Source: a bacterium
GTDB lineage: Bacteria; Oederibacteriota; CAKKQC01
Direction of reading: 5' to 3'
Assembly: GCA_919901855.1 (NCBI GenBank)
Contig: CAKKQC010000006.1
Location: forward strand, 1-64,000
DNA: 64,000 bases
The translations under genes and the position numbers were made by a program. The notes below the pieces were generated by a model. That model had not been told where the DNA came from and searched no databases. It was given only the letters and a program-made list of their open reading frames with translations. Positions 8,624 to 18,948 of the stretch are shown in pieces; the first letter of the stretch is position 1, and each line of letters opens with the position of its first letter.

Positions 8624-10951
8624 ATGATCCGGTACCGCATCGCGGTCCACGGCGCCGTGCAGGGGGTGGGTTTCCGGCCGTTCGTCTACCGGCTGGCGCG
8701 TGAGCTGGACCTGGCGGGGTGGGTGGTCAACACTCCCCAGGGCGTGGCTATCGAGGCCGAAGGACGGGACGCCGGGCTCGAGGAGTTCCTCGGACGGTTG
8801 CGCCGGGACGCTCCGGCGCGGGCCCTGGTCTTGGGGCTCGAGGCCTGGCGGCTGGACCCCAAGGGGCGGTCCGGGTTCGAGGTCCGGGAAAGCGATGCGC
8901 GGGGGCCGCGCACGGCGTTCGTCATGCCGGATCTGGCGGTATGCGATGACTGCCTGCGCGAGATGCGGGACCCGAAGGACCGCCGGTATCGCTATCCCTT
9001 CGTCAACTGCACGAACTGCGGCCCCCGGTTCAGCGTCATCCTCGACCTGCCCTACGACCGGGCCCGGACGACGATGCGCGCGTTCGACCTCTGTCCGGCC
9101 TGCCGCGCCGAGTACGGTAATCCCGCCGACCGGCGGTTCCACGCGGAGCCGGTCGCCTGCCCCGCGTGCGGTCCGGCGCTCGCGTACTGGGACGCCTTGG
9201 GAACCGTCCTGGCGACGGGTGAGGAGGCGCTACGACGGTGCGTGGAGACGATCCAGGCCGGCGGGATCGTCGCGGTCAAGGGGCTGGGCGGGTTCCATCT
9301 CATGGCCGACGCCCGGCGGGATCCGGTCGTCCGCGAGCTGCGCCGGCGCAAGCACCGGGAGGAGAAGCCGCTGGCCGTGATGGCGCCGTCGCTCGAGGCC
9401 GCCGCGAAATGGTGCGAGGTGTCGGCGGCCGAAGCGGCGCTCCTGCGGTCGCCCGAGGCGCCCATCGTCCTGCTGAAGGCACGGATGGGAACGGACGTTT
9501 CGTCCGCGGTGGCCCCCGGCAACCCGACCCTCGGCGTCATGCTCCCGTACACGCCCCTGCATCATCTCCTGCTGGAGGCGGTCGGGAGCCCGGTGGTGGC
9601 CACGAGCGGGAACCGGTCCGACGAGCCGATCTGCACCGATGAAACCGAGGCGCTCCGGCGCCTCGCCGGGATCGCGGACGGGTTCCTGGTCCACGACCGG
9701 CCGATCGCGCGCCACGGGGACGACTCGGTCGTGCGCGTGATTCTGGGCCGCCCCCTGGTCCTGCGTCGCGCCCGGGGGTACGCGCCCCTGCCGGTCGGGT
9801 TGGCGGCGTCTTCGCCGCCCGTGATCGCGGTCGGCGCCCACCTCAAGAACGCGATCGCCGTGACCTCGGGGCCGAATGTCTTCGTGAGCCAGCATATCGG
9901 CGATCTCGAGACGCCGCAGGCCCTGGAGGCTTTCGGGCGCGTGCTAGAGGACTTCCAGCGGCTGTACGCAGTCACGCCGGCGGCCGTCGTGCACGACCTC
10001 CATCCGGGTTACGCCTCGACCGCGTGGGCTTTTCAACGGGGCCTGCCCGCGATCGCGGTCCAGCACCACCGGGCGCACGTGCTCGCATGCATGGCGGAGA
10101 ACGACCTGGAGGCGCCGTGCCTCGGGGTCGCGTGGGACGGCACTGGCTGGGGCGAAGACGGAACCGTGTGGGGGGGGGAGTTCCTCGGGATCGAGCCCGG
10201 CGGACTGGTCCGCCGGGTCGCGCACCTACGCACATTCGCCCTCCCGGGCGGCGAGGCGGCGGTGCGGGAACCCCGGCGGGCCGCTCTGGGGGTGCTCCAC
10301 GAGCTGTTCGGAGACGCTGTCTTCGCCATGGATCACCTCCACCCCGTCAGGGAGTTCGGCCCGGCCGACCGGGTCCTCCTGCGCGGAATGCTCGAACGCG
10401 GCATCAACTCGCCCAGGACCTCGAGCGCGGGTCGCCTCTTCGACGCCGTCGCGTCGATCGCGGGCTCGCGGCAGGTCACGCGGTTCGAGGGGCAGGCGGC
10501 CATGGAGCTGGAGTGGGCGGCCGCTTCGGCCGCCCCAATTGACGCTCCGCGCCGCGACTATCCATTCCCGGTGAACGAGCAGGCCGGCATCCTGGTCGCC
10601 GACTGGTCGCCGCTCGTGCGCGCGATTCTCGACGACGTGGCGGGCTCCGTCCCCCTCCCGGCGATCGCGGCCGGGTTCCACGCGGCGCTGGCGCGGGTCA
10701 TCGCGGAGGTCGCCGTCAGGCTCAAGGCGCCGCGCGTCGTGCTCAGCGGCGGGTGTTTTCAGAATGCGCTGCTGCTGGAGGCGGCCGTGGGCGCGCTCCG
10801 GCGCGCCGGGATCCGGGCCTACTGGCACCAGCGGGTTCCGCCCAACGATGGATGCATCGCGCTCGGGCAGGCGCTTGCCGCGAGCATCGCTTCGACTCCC
10901 GCGGCGGTCGCTTCGGCCGCGCCGTCCGCGTCCGCGGACGCGAGGGTCTGA
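8624..10951 (+). CDS. hypF: [NiFe]-hydrogenase maturation carbamoyltransferase HypF
   Basis: A 775-residue HypF, normal length. Start ATG 8624 follows AAGGT and begins exactly at the acylphosphatase domain ([18 protein letters not shown]). Two zinc-finger pairs follow (CDDCLREM...CTNCGPR and CPACRAEY...CPACGP), then a YrdC-like domain ([15 protein letters not shown]) and the C-terminal carbamoyltransferase of Kae1 type ([28 protein letters not shown]). It uses carbamoyl phosphate and ATP to load HypE for cyanide ligand synthesis. It is first in a tight hypFCDE group upstream of the Ech genes. Confidence 0.95.
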   Translation: MIRYRIAVHGAVQGVGFRPFVYRLARELDLAGWVVNTPQGVAIEAEGRDAGLEEFLGRLRRDAPARALVLGLEAWRLDPKGRSGFEVRESDARGPRTAFVMPDLAVCDDCLREMRDPKDRRYRYPFVNCTNCGPRFSVILDLPYDRARTTMRAFDLCPACRAEYGNPADRRFHAEPVACPACGPALAYWDALGTVLATGEEALRRCVETIQAGGIVAVKGLGGFHLMADARRDPVVRELRRRKHREEKPLAVMAPSLEAAAKWCEVSAAEAALLRSPEAPIVLLKARMGTDVSSAVAPGNPTLGVMLPYTPLHHLLLEAVGSPVVATSGNRSDEPICTDETEALRRLAGIADGFLVHDRPIARHGDDSVVRVILGRPLVLRRARGYAPLPVGLAASSPPVIAVGAHLKNAIAVTSGPNVFVSQHIGDLETPQALEAFGRVLEDFQRLYAVTPAAVVHDLHPGYASTAWAFQRGLPAIAVQHHRAHVLACMAENDLEAPCLGVAWDGTGWGEDGTVWGGEFLGIEPGGLVRRVAHLRTFALPGGEAAVREPRRAALGVLHELFGDAVFAMDHLHPVREFGPADRVLLRGMLERGINSPRTSSAGRLFDAVASIAGSRQVTRFEGQAAMELEWAAASAAPIDAPRRDYPFPVNEQAGILVADWSPLVRAILDDVAGSVPLPAIAAGFHAALARVIAEVAVRLKAPRVVLSGGCFQNALLLEAAVGALRRAGIRAYWHQRVPPNDGCIALGQALAASIASTPAAVASAAPSASADARV

Positions 10952-10956
10952 CCGCC

Positions 10957-11199
10957 GTGTGCCTCGCGATTCCGGGAAGGATCCTGAGCGTCGAGGGCGA
11001 AGGACTGGCGCGCTCAGGCGTGGTCGACTTCGCCGGGGTTCGCAAGCGCATCAGTCTCTCGTGCCTGCCCGGGGCCGCGCCCGGGAACTACGTCATGGTC
11101 CATGCCGGGATGGCGATCACGGTCGTGGACGAGGCCGAGGCGCTCGGCGTCTTCGAGTACATTCGGGAGGCCGAGGCCGAGGGGGGCTCTACGGCGTGA
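10957..11199 (+). CDS. hypC: Hydrogenase maturation chaperone HypC
   Basis: An 80-residue HypC/HybG protein. The GTG at 10957 places the essential cysteine at position 2 (MCLAIPGRI), which decides the start. The OB-fold body includes [12 protein letters not shown], typical of the family. It binds HypD and carries the Fe(CN)2CO unit to the hydrogenase large subunit. The stop overlaps the hypD start (GTGA). Confidence 0.94.
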   Translation: MCLAIPGRILSVEGEGLARSGVVDFAGVRKRISLSCLPGAAPGNYVMVHAGMAITVVDEAEALGVFEYIREAEAEGGSTA

Positions 11200-12299
11200 A
11201 GTACCTCGACGAGTACCGCGACGCTGCGACCGCGCGCCGGTACGCGCGGCTGATCGCCAGGCGGGTGACCCGGCCGTGGACGATCATGGAGGTCTGCGGG
11301 GGCCAGACCCACTCGATCCTGCGCCACGGCCTCGACCGGCTCCTGCCGGGGGGCGTGACCCTCGTGCACGGTCCCGGTTGTCCCGTCTGCGTGACCCCGG
11401 TGGCGCTCATCGACCGCGCGGTCGAGCTGGCGCGGCGCCCGGGCGTCGTCCTCTGTTCCTTCGGCGACATGCTGCGGGTGCCCGGGAGCCGGGGGGACCT
11501 GTTCTCGGCCCGGGCGGGCGGTGGCGACGTCCGCGTGGTCTACGCTCCGCTCGACGCGGTGGCCCTGGCGGAGCGCATGCCGGACCGCGAGGTCGTGTTC
11601 TTCGCCGTCGGGTTCGAGACGACGGCCCCGGCGAACGCGGTCGCGGTCGCCCGCGCGGCCGAGCTGGCCTTAAGCAACTTCTCCCTCCTCGTCGCGCAGG
11701 TGCTCGTGCCGCCCGCGATGGAGGCCATCCTGGCCTCGCCGGGCAACCGGGTCCAGGGCTTTCTGGCGCCCGGTCACGTGATCGCGGTCACGGGCGTCGA
11801 GGCGTACGAGACGCTCGCGTCGCGGTGGAAGGTGCCGATTGTCGTCACGGGATTCGAGCCGCTCGACCTACTCCAGGGGATCGCCATGGTGCTCCGCCAG
11901 CTCGAGGAAGGTCGCGCGCAGGTCGAGAACCCGTACGCGCGAGCCGTGCGGAGCGGCGGCAACCCGGACGCGCTCGCCCTGCTCGCCCGGGTCTTCGAGG
12001 TCGTGCCTAGAAGCTGGCGCGGGATCGGCGAGATCCCGCGAAGCGGGCTGGGGCTGGGCCCCGCCTTTCGCGCGTTCGACGCCGAGAGGAAGTTCGCTCT
12101 GACGGGGACGGGGGCGGCGGAGGACGCCGCCTGCATGGCGGGGTCCGTCCTCCGCGGTATCGCGAAGCCGCCCGAGTGCGCGGTGTTCGGCACCCGGTGC
12201 ACGCCCGAGCACCCGCTGGGGGCGCCCATGGTGTCCGCGGAGGGGTCGTGCGCGGCCTATTGGCGATATCGAAGACCCGGCGTCGGGGTGGGGGCCTAG
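11196..12299 (+). CDS. hypD: Hydrogenase maturation Fe-S protein HypD
   Basis: A 367-residue HypD beginning with GTG inside the hypC stop. Conserved signatures are present: [15 protein letters not shown] (iron-binding cysteine), [11 protein letters not shown] (redox cysteine pair), [14 protein letters not shown] and, near the C terminus, the cluster-binding cysteines in [17 protein letters not shown] and EGSCAAYW. It assembles the Fe(CN)2CO centre with HypC and HypE. Confidence 0.95.
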   Translation: MKYLDEYRDAATARRYARLIARRVTRPWTIMEVCGGQTHSILRHGLDRLLPGGVTLVHGPGCPVCVTPVALIDRAVELARRPGVVLCSFGDMLRVPGSRGDLFSARAGGGDVRVVYAPLDAVALAERMPDREVVFFAVGFETTAPANAVAVARAAELALSNFSLLVAQVLVPPAMEAILASPGNRVQGFLAPGHVIAVTGVEAYETLASRWKVPIVVTGFEPLDLLQGIAMVLRQLEEGRAQVENPYARAVRSGGNPDALALLARVFEVVPRSWRGIGEIPRSGLGLGPAFRAFDAERKFALTGTGAAEDAACMAGSVLRGIAKPPECAVFGTRCTPEHPLGAPMVSAEGSCAAYWRYRRPGVGVGA

Positions 12300-13352
12300 G
12301 TGGAACCCGGCTCCTTCGCGCTCCAATGTCCCATTCCTATATCGGAGTATCCGACTGTCCAAATGGCACATGGCGGCGGCGGCCGGCTCATGCGGAACCT
12401 CATAGAGAAGATGTTCATGGCCGCGTTCCGGAACCCGCTGCTCGAGGGGCGGCACGACGGCGCCGTCTTTCCGTCGCCGGGGTCCCGGCTCGCGACCACG
12501 ACCGACGCCTTCGTGGTGCGGCCGCTCTTCTTCCCGGGCGGGAGCATCGGCACGCTCGCCGTGGACGGGACGGTGAACGACCTGGCCATGTGCGGCGCCC
12601 GCCCGGTCTGCCTGTCGGCGGCGTTCATTCTCGAGGAGGGCCTCCCGATGGAGACGCTGTGGAAGGTCGTGGCGTCCATGGCGGAGGCCGCGCGGGAGGC
12701 CGGCGTCGCGATCGTGACGGGCGATACCAAGGTCGTGGAAAGGGGCAAGGGCGACGGCGTCTATATCGCGACCGCTGGCGTAGGAGTCCTCGACCACGCC
12801 GGGGACATCGGGCCGCGGTCCGTGCGGCCGGGCGACGCCGTGCTCCTGAGCGGGGACGTGGGGCGGCACGGCATGGCCGTCCTCGGGGCGCGCGAGAGCC
12901 TCGGCTTCGAGTCCTCGATCGAGAGCGACTGCGCCCCGCTCTGGCCCGCGGTCGACGCGCTCCTGCGCGGCGGCGTCGAGGTGCACTGCCTCCGGGACCT
13001 CACCCGGGGCGGGCTCGCGTCGGCGGCCGCCGAGATCGCGTCGGACGCGGACTGCGGCATCCGCCTGGTCGAACGGGCGATTCCCGTGCGCGAGGACGTG
13101 GCCGGCGCGTGCGAGCTTCTCGGGCTCGACCCCTTCTACGTAGCGAACGAGGGGCGGTTCATCGCGTTCGTGCCCGAAGCCTCGAGATTCACCGCGCTCG
13201 CGGCCCTGCGTAGCGTCGGAGTGTCCGCGGACGCCGTCGAGATCGGGACGGTGTCCGCGGGACCGCGCGGGCTGGTCGTGCTCGAGAGCGCGGTCGGGTC
13301 CGAGCGGGTCCTCGATCTCCTGAGCGGGGAGCAACTGCCCAGAATCTGCTGA
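12300..13352 (+). CDS. hypE: Hydrogenase maturation protein HypE
   Basis: A 350-residue HypE, GTG start directly after the hypD stop. It is an AIR-synthase-type ATPase ([40 protein letters not shown]). It ends in PRIC, the invariant C-terminal cysteine that is carbamoylated by HypF and dehydrated to thiocyanate as cyanide donor. All key features are intact. Confidence 0.95.
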   Translation: MEPGSFALQCPIPISEYPTVQMAHGGGGRLMRNLIEKMFMAAFRNPLLEGRHDGAVFPSPGSRLATTTDAFVVRPLFFPGGSIGTLAVDGTVNDLAMCGARPVCLSAAFILEEGLPMETLWKVVASMAEAAREAGVAIVTGDTKVVERGKGDGVYIATAGVGVLDHAGDIGPRSVRPGDAVLLSGDVGRHGMAVLGARESLGFESSIESDCAPLWPAVDALLRGGVEVHCLRDLTRGGLASAAAEIASDADCGIRLVERAIPVREDVAGACELLGLDPFYVANEGRFIAFVPEASRFTALAALRSVGVSADAVEIGTVSAGPRGLVVLESAVGSERVLDLLSGEQLPRIC

Positions 13353-13543
13353 GGGTGGAGTTCCGTCCGCCCCGCGGCATGATGTCGCTCATGCCGTCCC
13401 GGCGGCGGGGACATCATCCCGTCCTCGCGGCAGTCAGCGATCGGCGGAGTCCGCAGTCAGAGTCCGGGGTCTTCGCTGGTCATAACGTCCCCGTCCACTC
13501 CCGTGAGAAAACACTAGCTCCGAGGGCGCCGGGAGGGCCCAGC
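13353..13543 (+). promoter_or_regulatory. Leader before ech operon with competing hairpins
   Basis: This 191-nt gap holds two stems that cannot coexist: GGCATGA/TCATGCC (13376-13382 with 13389-13395) and ATGATGTC/GACATCAT (13379-13386 with 13410-13417). Such pairs are found in attenuators, though chance is possible in G+C-rich DNA. GGGAGGG (13531-13537) is the ribosome site of the next gene. No clear sigma-70 promoter was found, so the hyp and ech genes may be one transcript. Confidence 0.35.
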
Positions 13544-15439
13544 ATGACGAACGACAATGGTCTCTCTTATCTGCTGCCCGGGATTCTAATCGTGCTGCCG
13601 CTCGTGCCGGCGCTCCTGCTGGCCGTCGTCAGGGGGCAGGCAATGCGCTCCGCCGTCGTCTGGACCGGCGCGCTGGCCGTGGCCGCGGGAAGCGTCTGGC
13701 TCGCCGCCGGGCACCTCTCCGGGCCCCCGCTCGCCCTCGCCTTCGATCTCCCCTGGCTCGACCGGGCCGTCGCCGGAGCGGGCCTCCTCGTTTCCCTCTA
13801 CATGCTCTTCGCCTGCCGGGGCATCGTGAAGCGCGAGTGGTGGATCCCGGTCCTCATCGTGGCTCAGACCGTGGTCATGGTTCTGGTCGAGGTCGCGGGA
13901 CCCAGGGCCGAGCGTCCGATCGTGATCGACCAGCTCTCGCTCGTGATGGCCCTCATCATCGGGATAGTGGGCGGGCTGATCTGCATCTACGCCCTTACCT
14001 ACATGGAGGATTATCACCGCCATCACCCCGAGGTCTCGGACCGCAAGCCCCTGTTCTTCTTTCTCCTGTTCGCGTTCCTCTCGGCCATGTTCGGGATCGT
14101 GTTTTCGAACCACCTCGGCTGGATGCACTGCTGCTGGGAGGTCACGACGCTCTGCTCGTTCCTGCTCATCGGCTACTCGCGGACGGAGGAGGCCCGGCGG
14201 AACGCCTTCCGCGCGATGGGGTTCAACGCCGTCGGGGGCCTGAGCTTCGGGGTCGCGATCTGGTGGCAGTTGCACAACGGCCGGGCCATCGAGCTGGACA
14301 GTATGGCGGCAATGGGCTCGGCCGCGCTCGTCCCCGCCGTGCTCATCGGGTTCGCCGGGCTGACGAAGTCCGCGCAGCTCCCGTTCTCATCGTGGCTCCT
14401 GGGCGCCATGGTGGCGCCGACCCCGGTGTCGGCCCTCCTGCACTCGAGCACGATGGTCAAGGCCGGCGTCTTCGCCGTCCTCAAGTTCGCGCCGGTCTTT
14501 CACGGGCACACGGCCGGCTACCTGATCGCCCTGGTGGGCGGGGCCACGTTCCTCGCCACGTCGCTGGCGGCCATCTCCATGAGCAACGCGAAGCTCGTGC
14601 TCGCGTACTCGACCATCGCCAACCTCGGGCTCGTCGTGGCCTGCGCGGGCGTGGGCTCGCCGGAGGCGGTCTGGGCGGGGATGATGCTGATCATCTTCCA
14701 CGCGATCTCGAAGGGGCTGCTGTTCCTCGCCGTGGGCGCCGTCGAGCACCGCACCGGCAGCCGCGACATCGAGGACATGGAGGGCCTGCTCGCGACGCGG
14801 CGCGCGCTCGGGATCGTCATGATCGTCGGGATCATCGGCATGTTCCTCGCGCCGTTCGGCATGCTGGTCGCGAAGTGGACGTGCCTCAAGGCCTTCGTGG
14901 AGGTGAACCCGCTGCTCGCTATCCTGCTGGCGTACGGCAGCGCGCCGACGCTCTTCTTCTGGACCAAGTGGCTGGGCAAGGTGATCAGCGTTCCCGGCGC
15001 GGCAAGGCCGGCCGTGGGACCGCTTTCGGCCAACGAGTGGGCGGCGGTGGGTACGCTCGCGGTACTGACCGTTTGCGCCTGCGTGCTCTTCCCGCTGGTG
15101 TCGGACTACGCGGTCGCGCCGTACCTGGCCCGGCAGTACGCGGGGGCCATGGTGGCGCCCGCCGGGGTGGGGATCATGGCGCTCATGCTGGGTCTCCTCG
15201 TGCTGGCGATCATGGCGTTCATCTTCTACCCGCCGCGGGGCCAAGTGTCCGCGCGGTACCTGGCGGGGGCGAACATGGGCGCCGCGGGGAACACTTTCCG
15301 GGGTCCCCTGGGCGAGGTTACGCCGGCAAGCCGGAACTACTACCTCATGGGGTTCTTCCCGGAGGGGAAGATCATCCTCGGAGGGTCCCTCGCCTCGATT
15401 GCCCTGATGATCGTAGCCCTCGCGGCGGTGCTTAGATGA
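13544..15439 (+). CDS. echA: Ech hydrogenase proton-pumping subunit EchA
   Basis: A 631-residue NuoL/MrpA-like membrane protein with about 14 or more hydrophobic segments. The ATG at 13544 follows GGGAGGG. The antiporter core is recognisable: HLGWMHCCWEVTTLCSFLLI, FAGLTKSAQLPFSSWLLGAM, APTPVSALLHSSTMVKAGVF and FHAISKGLLFLAVGA, including the lysines and histidines used for proton transfer in complex I. It is the ion-pumping arm of a group 4 membrane hydrogenase. Its stop overlaps the echB start. Confidence 0.88.
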   Translation: MTNDNGLSYLLPGILIVLPLVPALLLAVVRGQAMRSAVVWTGALAVAAGSVWLAAGHLSGPPLALAFDLPWLDRAVAGAGLLVSLYMLFACRGIVKREWWIPVLIVAQTVVMVLVEVAGPRAERPIVIDQLSLVMALIIGIVGGLICIYALTYMEDYHRHHPEVSDRKPLFFFLLFAFLSAMFGIVFSNHLGWMHCCWEVTTLCSFLLIGYSRTEEARRNAFRAMGFNAVGGLSFGVAIWWQLHNGRAIELDSMAAMGSAALVPAVLIGFAGLTKSAQLPFSSWLLGAMVAPTPVSALLHSSTMVKAGVFAVLKFAPVFHGHTAGYLIALVGGATFLATSLAAISMSNAKLVLAYSTIANLGLVVACAGVGSPEAVWAGMMLIIFHAISKGLLFLAVGAVEHRTGSRDIEDMEGLLATRRALGIVMIVGIIGMFLAPFGMLVAKWTCLKAFVEVNPLLAILLAYGSAPTLFFWTKWLGKVISVPGAARPAVGPLSANEWAAVGTLAVLTVCACVLFPLVSDYAVAPYLARQYAGAMVAPAGVGIMALMLGLLVLAIMAFIFYPPRGQVSARYLAGANMGAAGNTFRGPLGEVTPASRNYYLMGFFPEGKIILGGSLASIALMIVALAAVLR

Positions 15440-16293
15440 CGGGCCTCGTGGGCGCGGTGGCGTTCGTCGTCCTCGCTCCGGTCGTGGGCGGGCTGATCGC
15501 CGGGCTGGACCGGATCTTGAGCGCCCGGTTGCAGGCCCGCGTGGGGCCGCCGGTGCTACAGCCCTTCTGGGACGTGCTCAAGCTGCTTTCCAAGCGTCGC
15601 GCGCTGGTGACCGTGTTCCAGGAGTACTACGCGGGATGCTTCCTCCTGTTCGCGATCGTGGCGGGTGCGATCTTCTTCGGCGGGGGCGACCTCCTGCTGA
15701 CCGTATTCTCGCTCGCGCTCGCGGGCGTGTTCCTGGTCCTCGGGGCCTACGCGCCCAACTCGCCGTACAGCACGATCGGGGCGGAGCGCGAACTGCTCCA
15801 GATGATGGCCTACGAGCCCATGCTCCTGATCGCCGCCCTCGGGTGCTTCATGGCGACCGGGAGCTTCCACGTGGACGCGATCTACGCGCACCCGACCGCG
15901 CTCGTGGGCCGGTTGCCCGGGGTCTTCCTCGGCCTGCTCTTCGTACTGACGATCAAGCTGCGCAAGTCGCCGTTCGACCTCTCCGCCTCGCACCACGCCC
16001 ACCAGGAGCTGGTCCGGGGGCTCACGACCGAGTTCTCGGGCCCGACGCTGGCCCTGGTCGAGGTAGGGCACTGGTACGAGACCGTGCTCCTGTTGGGGCT
16101 GGTGTATCTGTTCCTGGCCGCCCTTGGACCCTGGGTTGCGCTGGCCGGGGTGGTCGTCGTCTACGCCCTCGAAGTCCTGGCCGACAACATCTTCGCCCGG
16201 TTGACGTGGCGCGTGACCGTCGCTTCGGCCTGGACCGTGGCGGCGATTCTGGGGGCGACCAACCTCTTGGCCGTCCACTACCTGAAGCAATAG
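15436..16293 (+). CDS. echB: Ech hydrogenase membrane subunit EchB
   Basis: A 285-residue NuoH-like subunit (HycD/EchB family) with about eight membrane segments. It starts in the echA stop (ATGA). Conserved quinone-pocket-like loops remain: RLQARVGPPVLQPFWDVLKL, the EREL motif in GAERELLQMMAYEP and SPFDLSASHHAHQELVRG. It anchors the peripheral arm and couples electron transfer to ion movement. Confidence 0.9.
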   Translation: MTGLVGAVAFVVLAPVVGGLIAGLDRILSARLQARVGPPVLQPFWDVLKLLSKRRALVTVFQEYYAGCFLLFAIVAGAIFFGGGDLLLTVFSLALAGVFLVLGAYAPNSPYSTIGAERELLQMMAYEPMLLIAALGCFMATGSFHVDAIYAHPTALVGRLPGVFLGLLFVLTIKLRKSPFDLSASHHAHQELVRGLTTEFSGPTLALVEVGHWYETVLLLGLVYLFLAALGPWVALAGVVVVYALEVLADNIFARLTWRVTVASAWTVAAILGATNLLAVHYLKQ

Positions 16294-16309
16294 GGGAGGG
16301 CAAGACAAC

Positions 16310-16768
16310 ATGGGGATCATGAGCAAATCGCCGTGGATTCTGCACTATGACGGGTCGTCCTGCAACGGCTGCGACATCGAGGTGCTCGCGTGCCTGACGC
16401 CGCTCTACGACGTGGAGCGGTTCGGCATCGTGAACACGGGGAACCCGAAGCACGCGGACATTCTCCTGATCACGGGCGCCGTGAACGAGCAGAACAAGGA
16501 GGTTGTCACGAACCTATACGCCCAGATGCCGGACCCCAAGGTGGTCGTGGCGCTGGGCACCTGCGCGACGAGCGGCGGGATCTTCCGCGAGTGCTACAAC
16601 GTCCAGGGCGGCATCGACACCACGATCCCCGTGGACGTGTACGTCCCCGGGTGCGCGGTGCGGCCCGAGGCCATCATCGAGGGGGTCGTGAAGGCCCTGG
16701 GCGTGCTCGAACTGCGGGCGGCCGGCAAGGCGCAGACCCATACGCCGACCGGAAAGGTGAAAGCATGA
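16310..16768 (+). CDS. echC: Ech hydrogenase small subunit EchC
   Basis: A 152-residue NuoB-like small subunit carrying the proximal [4Fe-4S] cluster near the NiFe site. Ligand motifs: CNGCDIEVLA, GTCATSGGIF and VPGCAVRPEAI. GGGAGG lies upstream of the ATG; a second ATG at 16322 is possible. Typical length for group 4 enzymes. The stop overlaps echD (ATGA). Confidence 0.92.
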   Translation: MGIMSKSPWILHYDGSSCNGCDIEVLACLTPLYDVERFGIVNTGNPKHADILLITGAVNEQNKEVVTNLYAQMPDPKVVVALGTCATSGGIFRECYNVQGGIDTTIPVDVYVPGCAVRPEAIIEGVVKALGVLELRAAGKAQTHTPTGKVKA

Positions 16769-17133
16769 GCGACGAACAGTCGATCGAGCTGGTGGAGCGC
16801 AGCCAGGTGTCGGCCAAGGCGGCCGAGTTCAAGGCCGGCGGCTGGCGCCTGGTCCAGATCTCGTCCGTGCCCACACTGGGCGGGCAGGAGATCACGTACA
16901 GCTTCGACAAGGCGTACCGGCTCCAGAGCGTGCGCACTACGGTCCCCAACGCGGATCCGGTGCTGCCCACGATCACGGGCGCCTATTTCGCGGCGTTCAC
17001 GTACGAGAACGAGCTTCAGGACCTCGTGGGGCTCAAGGTTCTGGGCCTGCCGCTCGACTTCAAGGGCAACTTCTACCGGAAGGCGATGAACGCTCCGCTG
17101 ACGTCGAGCAATCCCGACGGGAAGGCAGGCTGA
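16765..17133 (+). CDS. echD: Ech hydrogenase subunit EchD
   Basis: A 122-residue NuoC-like subunit starting inside the echC stop. It is short, as EchD proteins are, and weakly conserved; position between echC and echE plus the pattern YSFDKAYRLQSVRTTVP and AYFAAFTYENELQDLVGLKV support the call. It bridges the small and large subunits in the peripheral arm. Confidence 0.85.
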   Translation: MSDEQSIELVERSQVSAKAAEFKAGGWRLVQISSVPTLGGQEITYSFDKAYRLQSVRTTVPNADPVLPTITGAYFAAFTYENELQDLVGLKVLGLPLDFKGNFYRKAMNAPLTSSNPDGKAG

Positions 17134-17134
17134 C

Positions 17135-18214
17135 ATGGGCACGCGCACGGTCATCCCGTTCGGACCCCAACACCCGGTCCTGCCGGAACCGGTCCACCTC
17201 GACCTCGTCATGGAAGACGAGAAGATCGTGGAGGCCATCCCGTCGCTGGGCTACGTCCACCGCGGGCTGGAGAAGCTGGCCGCGAAGAAGGACTTCAACG
17301 ACATGGTCTTCGTGTCGGAGCGGATCTGCGGGATCTGCTCGTTCATCCACAGCATGGCGTACAGCACCGCGATCGAGAACATCATGAAGGTCGAGGTCCC
17401 GGAGCGGGCGCAGTACCTGCGCGTGATGTGGGCCGAGATGTCCCGCGTGCACAGCCACCTGCTCTGGCTCGGGCTGGCGGCCGACGCCCTCGGATACGAG
17501 AGCCTGTTCATGCACTCGTGGCGCGTACGGGAGAAGGTCCTGGACGTGATCGAGGAGACCTCGGGCGGACGCGTGATCTTCGGCACCTGCAAGATCGGCG
17601 GCGTGCGCCGCGACGTGGATGCCGCGACCCTGGACAAGACTCTCAAGATGTTCGACGACATCGAGGTCGAGTGCCAGGAGATCGTGCACGTGTTCGCCGG
17701 TGACCCGTCGGTGCACAAGCGTGTCGCCGGCGTCGGGATCCTGTCGAAGGACGACGCCTACGCGCTCGGCGCCGTGGGGCCGGTCCTGCGGGCGAGCGGG
17801 GTGACCTGGGACGCCCGCAAGCTCGGGTACGCCGCCTACGGCAAGCTCGAGTGGGAACCCGTGGTCGAGACCGGCTGCGACGTGCCGGCACGCGTCCTGG
17901 TCCGGGCGAAGGAGATCTTCCAGTCGATCGGGCTCATCCGGCAGGCGATCAAGAAGATGCCGAAAGGTCCGGTCGAGGTCCGCGTTACGGGGAACCCGAA
18001 CGGCGAGACCATCATGCGGGTCGAGCAGCCCCGCGGCGAGCTCGTGTACCACATCCAGGCGAACGGCACGAAGAACCTCGCCAGGTTCCGCGTCCGGACG
18101 CCCACGTTCGCGAACATCCCGCCCCTGGTCAAGATGCTGCCGGGGTGCGAGCTGGCCGACGTGCCCATCATCGTCCTCAGCATCGACCCCTGCATCAGTT
18201 GCACGGAGCGTTAA
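17135..18214 (+). CDS. echE: Ech hydrogenase large subunit EchE
   Basis: A 359-residue NuoD-like catalytic subunit. All four nickel-iron cysteines are present: RICGIC (residues 63-68) and DPCISCTER with Cys353 and Cys356. The chain ends immediately after this second motif, so there is no C-terminal tail for a maturation endopeptidase to remove, as described for Ech enzymes. It evolves H2 from protons using electrons from ferredoxin. It follows echD after 1 nt. Confidence 0.94.
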   Translation: MGTRTVIPFGPQHPVLPEPVHLDLVMEDEKIVEAIPSLGYVHRGLEKLAAKKDFNDMVFVSERICGICSFIHSMAYSTAIENIMKVEVPERAQYLRVMWAEMSRVHSHLLWLGLAADALGYESLFMHSWRVREKVLDVIEETSGGRVIFGTCKIGGVRRDVDAATLDKTLKMFDDIEVECQEIVHVFAGDPSVHKRVAGVGILSKDDAYALGAVGPVLRASGVTWDARKLGYAAYGKLEWEPVVETGCDVPARVLVRAKEIFQSIGLIRQAIKKMPKGPVEVRVTGNPNGETIMRVEQPRGELVYHIQANGTKNLARFRVRTPTFANIPPLVKMLPGCELADVPIIVLSIDPCISCTER

Positions 18215-18217
18215 CCC

Positions 18218-18601
18218 ATGAAACTAGGCATGCCCGGAATGGTCCTGAGAAGCGCGGCGAAGAAGCCTGCCACCCGCCGGTTCCCGGCGGAGATCCGTCC
18301 GGCCTACTCGGCGACGCGCGGCCACGTCGCGATGGACATCGCGAAGTGCAACTTCTGCACGCTGTGCCAGCTCCGGTGCCCCACGGGGGCCATCGTCGTC
18401 AACAAGCAGGAGAAGACCTGGCAGATCGACCGGATGCGCTGCATCCTCTGCACGGCCTGCGTGGGCGCCTGCACGCGCAAGTGCCCGACGATGGAGACCA
18501 GCTACGCGCCGCCCGTGGGCGAGCGGCGGGAATCCCTGGTGCGGTTCACGCAGGCGGCGGTGCCGGGAACGAGCCCGGCCGGCGAGGCCGGCCGTGCATG
18601 A
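18218..18601 (+). CDS. echF: Ech hydrogenase polyferredoxin subunit EchF
   Basis: A 127-residue NuoI-like subunit with two [4Fe-4S] motifs: CNFCTLCQLRCP and CILCTACVGACTRKCP. It passes electrons from soluble ferredoxin to EchC. The gene order matches echABCDEF exactly. The last 8 nt overlap hypA. Confidence 0.92.
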   Translation: MKLGMPGMVLRSAAKKPATRRFPAEIRPAYSATRGHVAMDIAKCNFCTLCQLRCPTGAIVVNKQEKTWQIDRMRCILCTACVGACTRKCPTMETSYAPPVGERRESLVRFTQAAVPGTSPAGEAGRA

Positions 18602-18926
18602 GGGAGGTCTGGCGCACGGACTGCTCGACGAGGCGCTGGCGCTCGCGGGAGGCCGGCGGCTGACGCGGATCGTTTTCCGGGTGGGCGTCCTCTCCGGGCT
18701 GGCCCCCGAATCGCTCGAGATGCACCTCGAGGCTTCCATGGCCGAGCATGAACTCGACGGCGTCGCCATCAAGTCCCACGTCGCGCCCGCCCGGCTCAAG
18801 TGCGCCTGCGGCCGCGAGTTCGAGACCATGAAGATGACCGATCCGTGCCCCGCCTGCGCCAGCCTGATCGGCCGGACCATCCTGTCCGGCCGCGAGTGCG
18901 ACCTGGAGGCCGTCGAGGTGAGCTGA
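18594..18926 (+). CDS. hypA: Nickel delivery protein HypA
   Basis: A 110-residue HypA. The GTG at 18594 gives the required N terminus MHE, where His2 is a nickel ligand. The zinc domain has cysteines as KCACGREF and CPAC; the first pair is spaced C-x-C rather than the commoner C-x2-C. It inserts nickel with the GTPase HypB, whose gene is not in the window. It overlaps echF by 8 nt, so it is probably in the ech transcript. Confidence 0.88.
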   Translation: MHEGGLAHGLLDEALALAGGRRLTRIVFRVGVLSGLAPESLEMHLEASMAEHELDGVAIKSHVAPARLKCACGREFETMKMTDPCPACASLIGRTILSGRECDLEAVEVS

Positions 18927-18948
18927 AGCCCTCCTTACGGTCTTCCAC

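Noticed and set aside
13477-13486. Second ModE half-site (CATAACG) before the ech operon
   Set aside because: The matching CGTTAT arm is absent at the required spacing, so it is probably chance.
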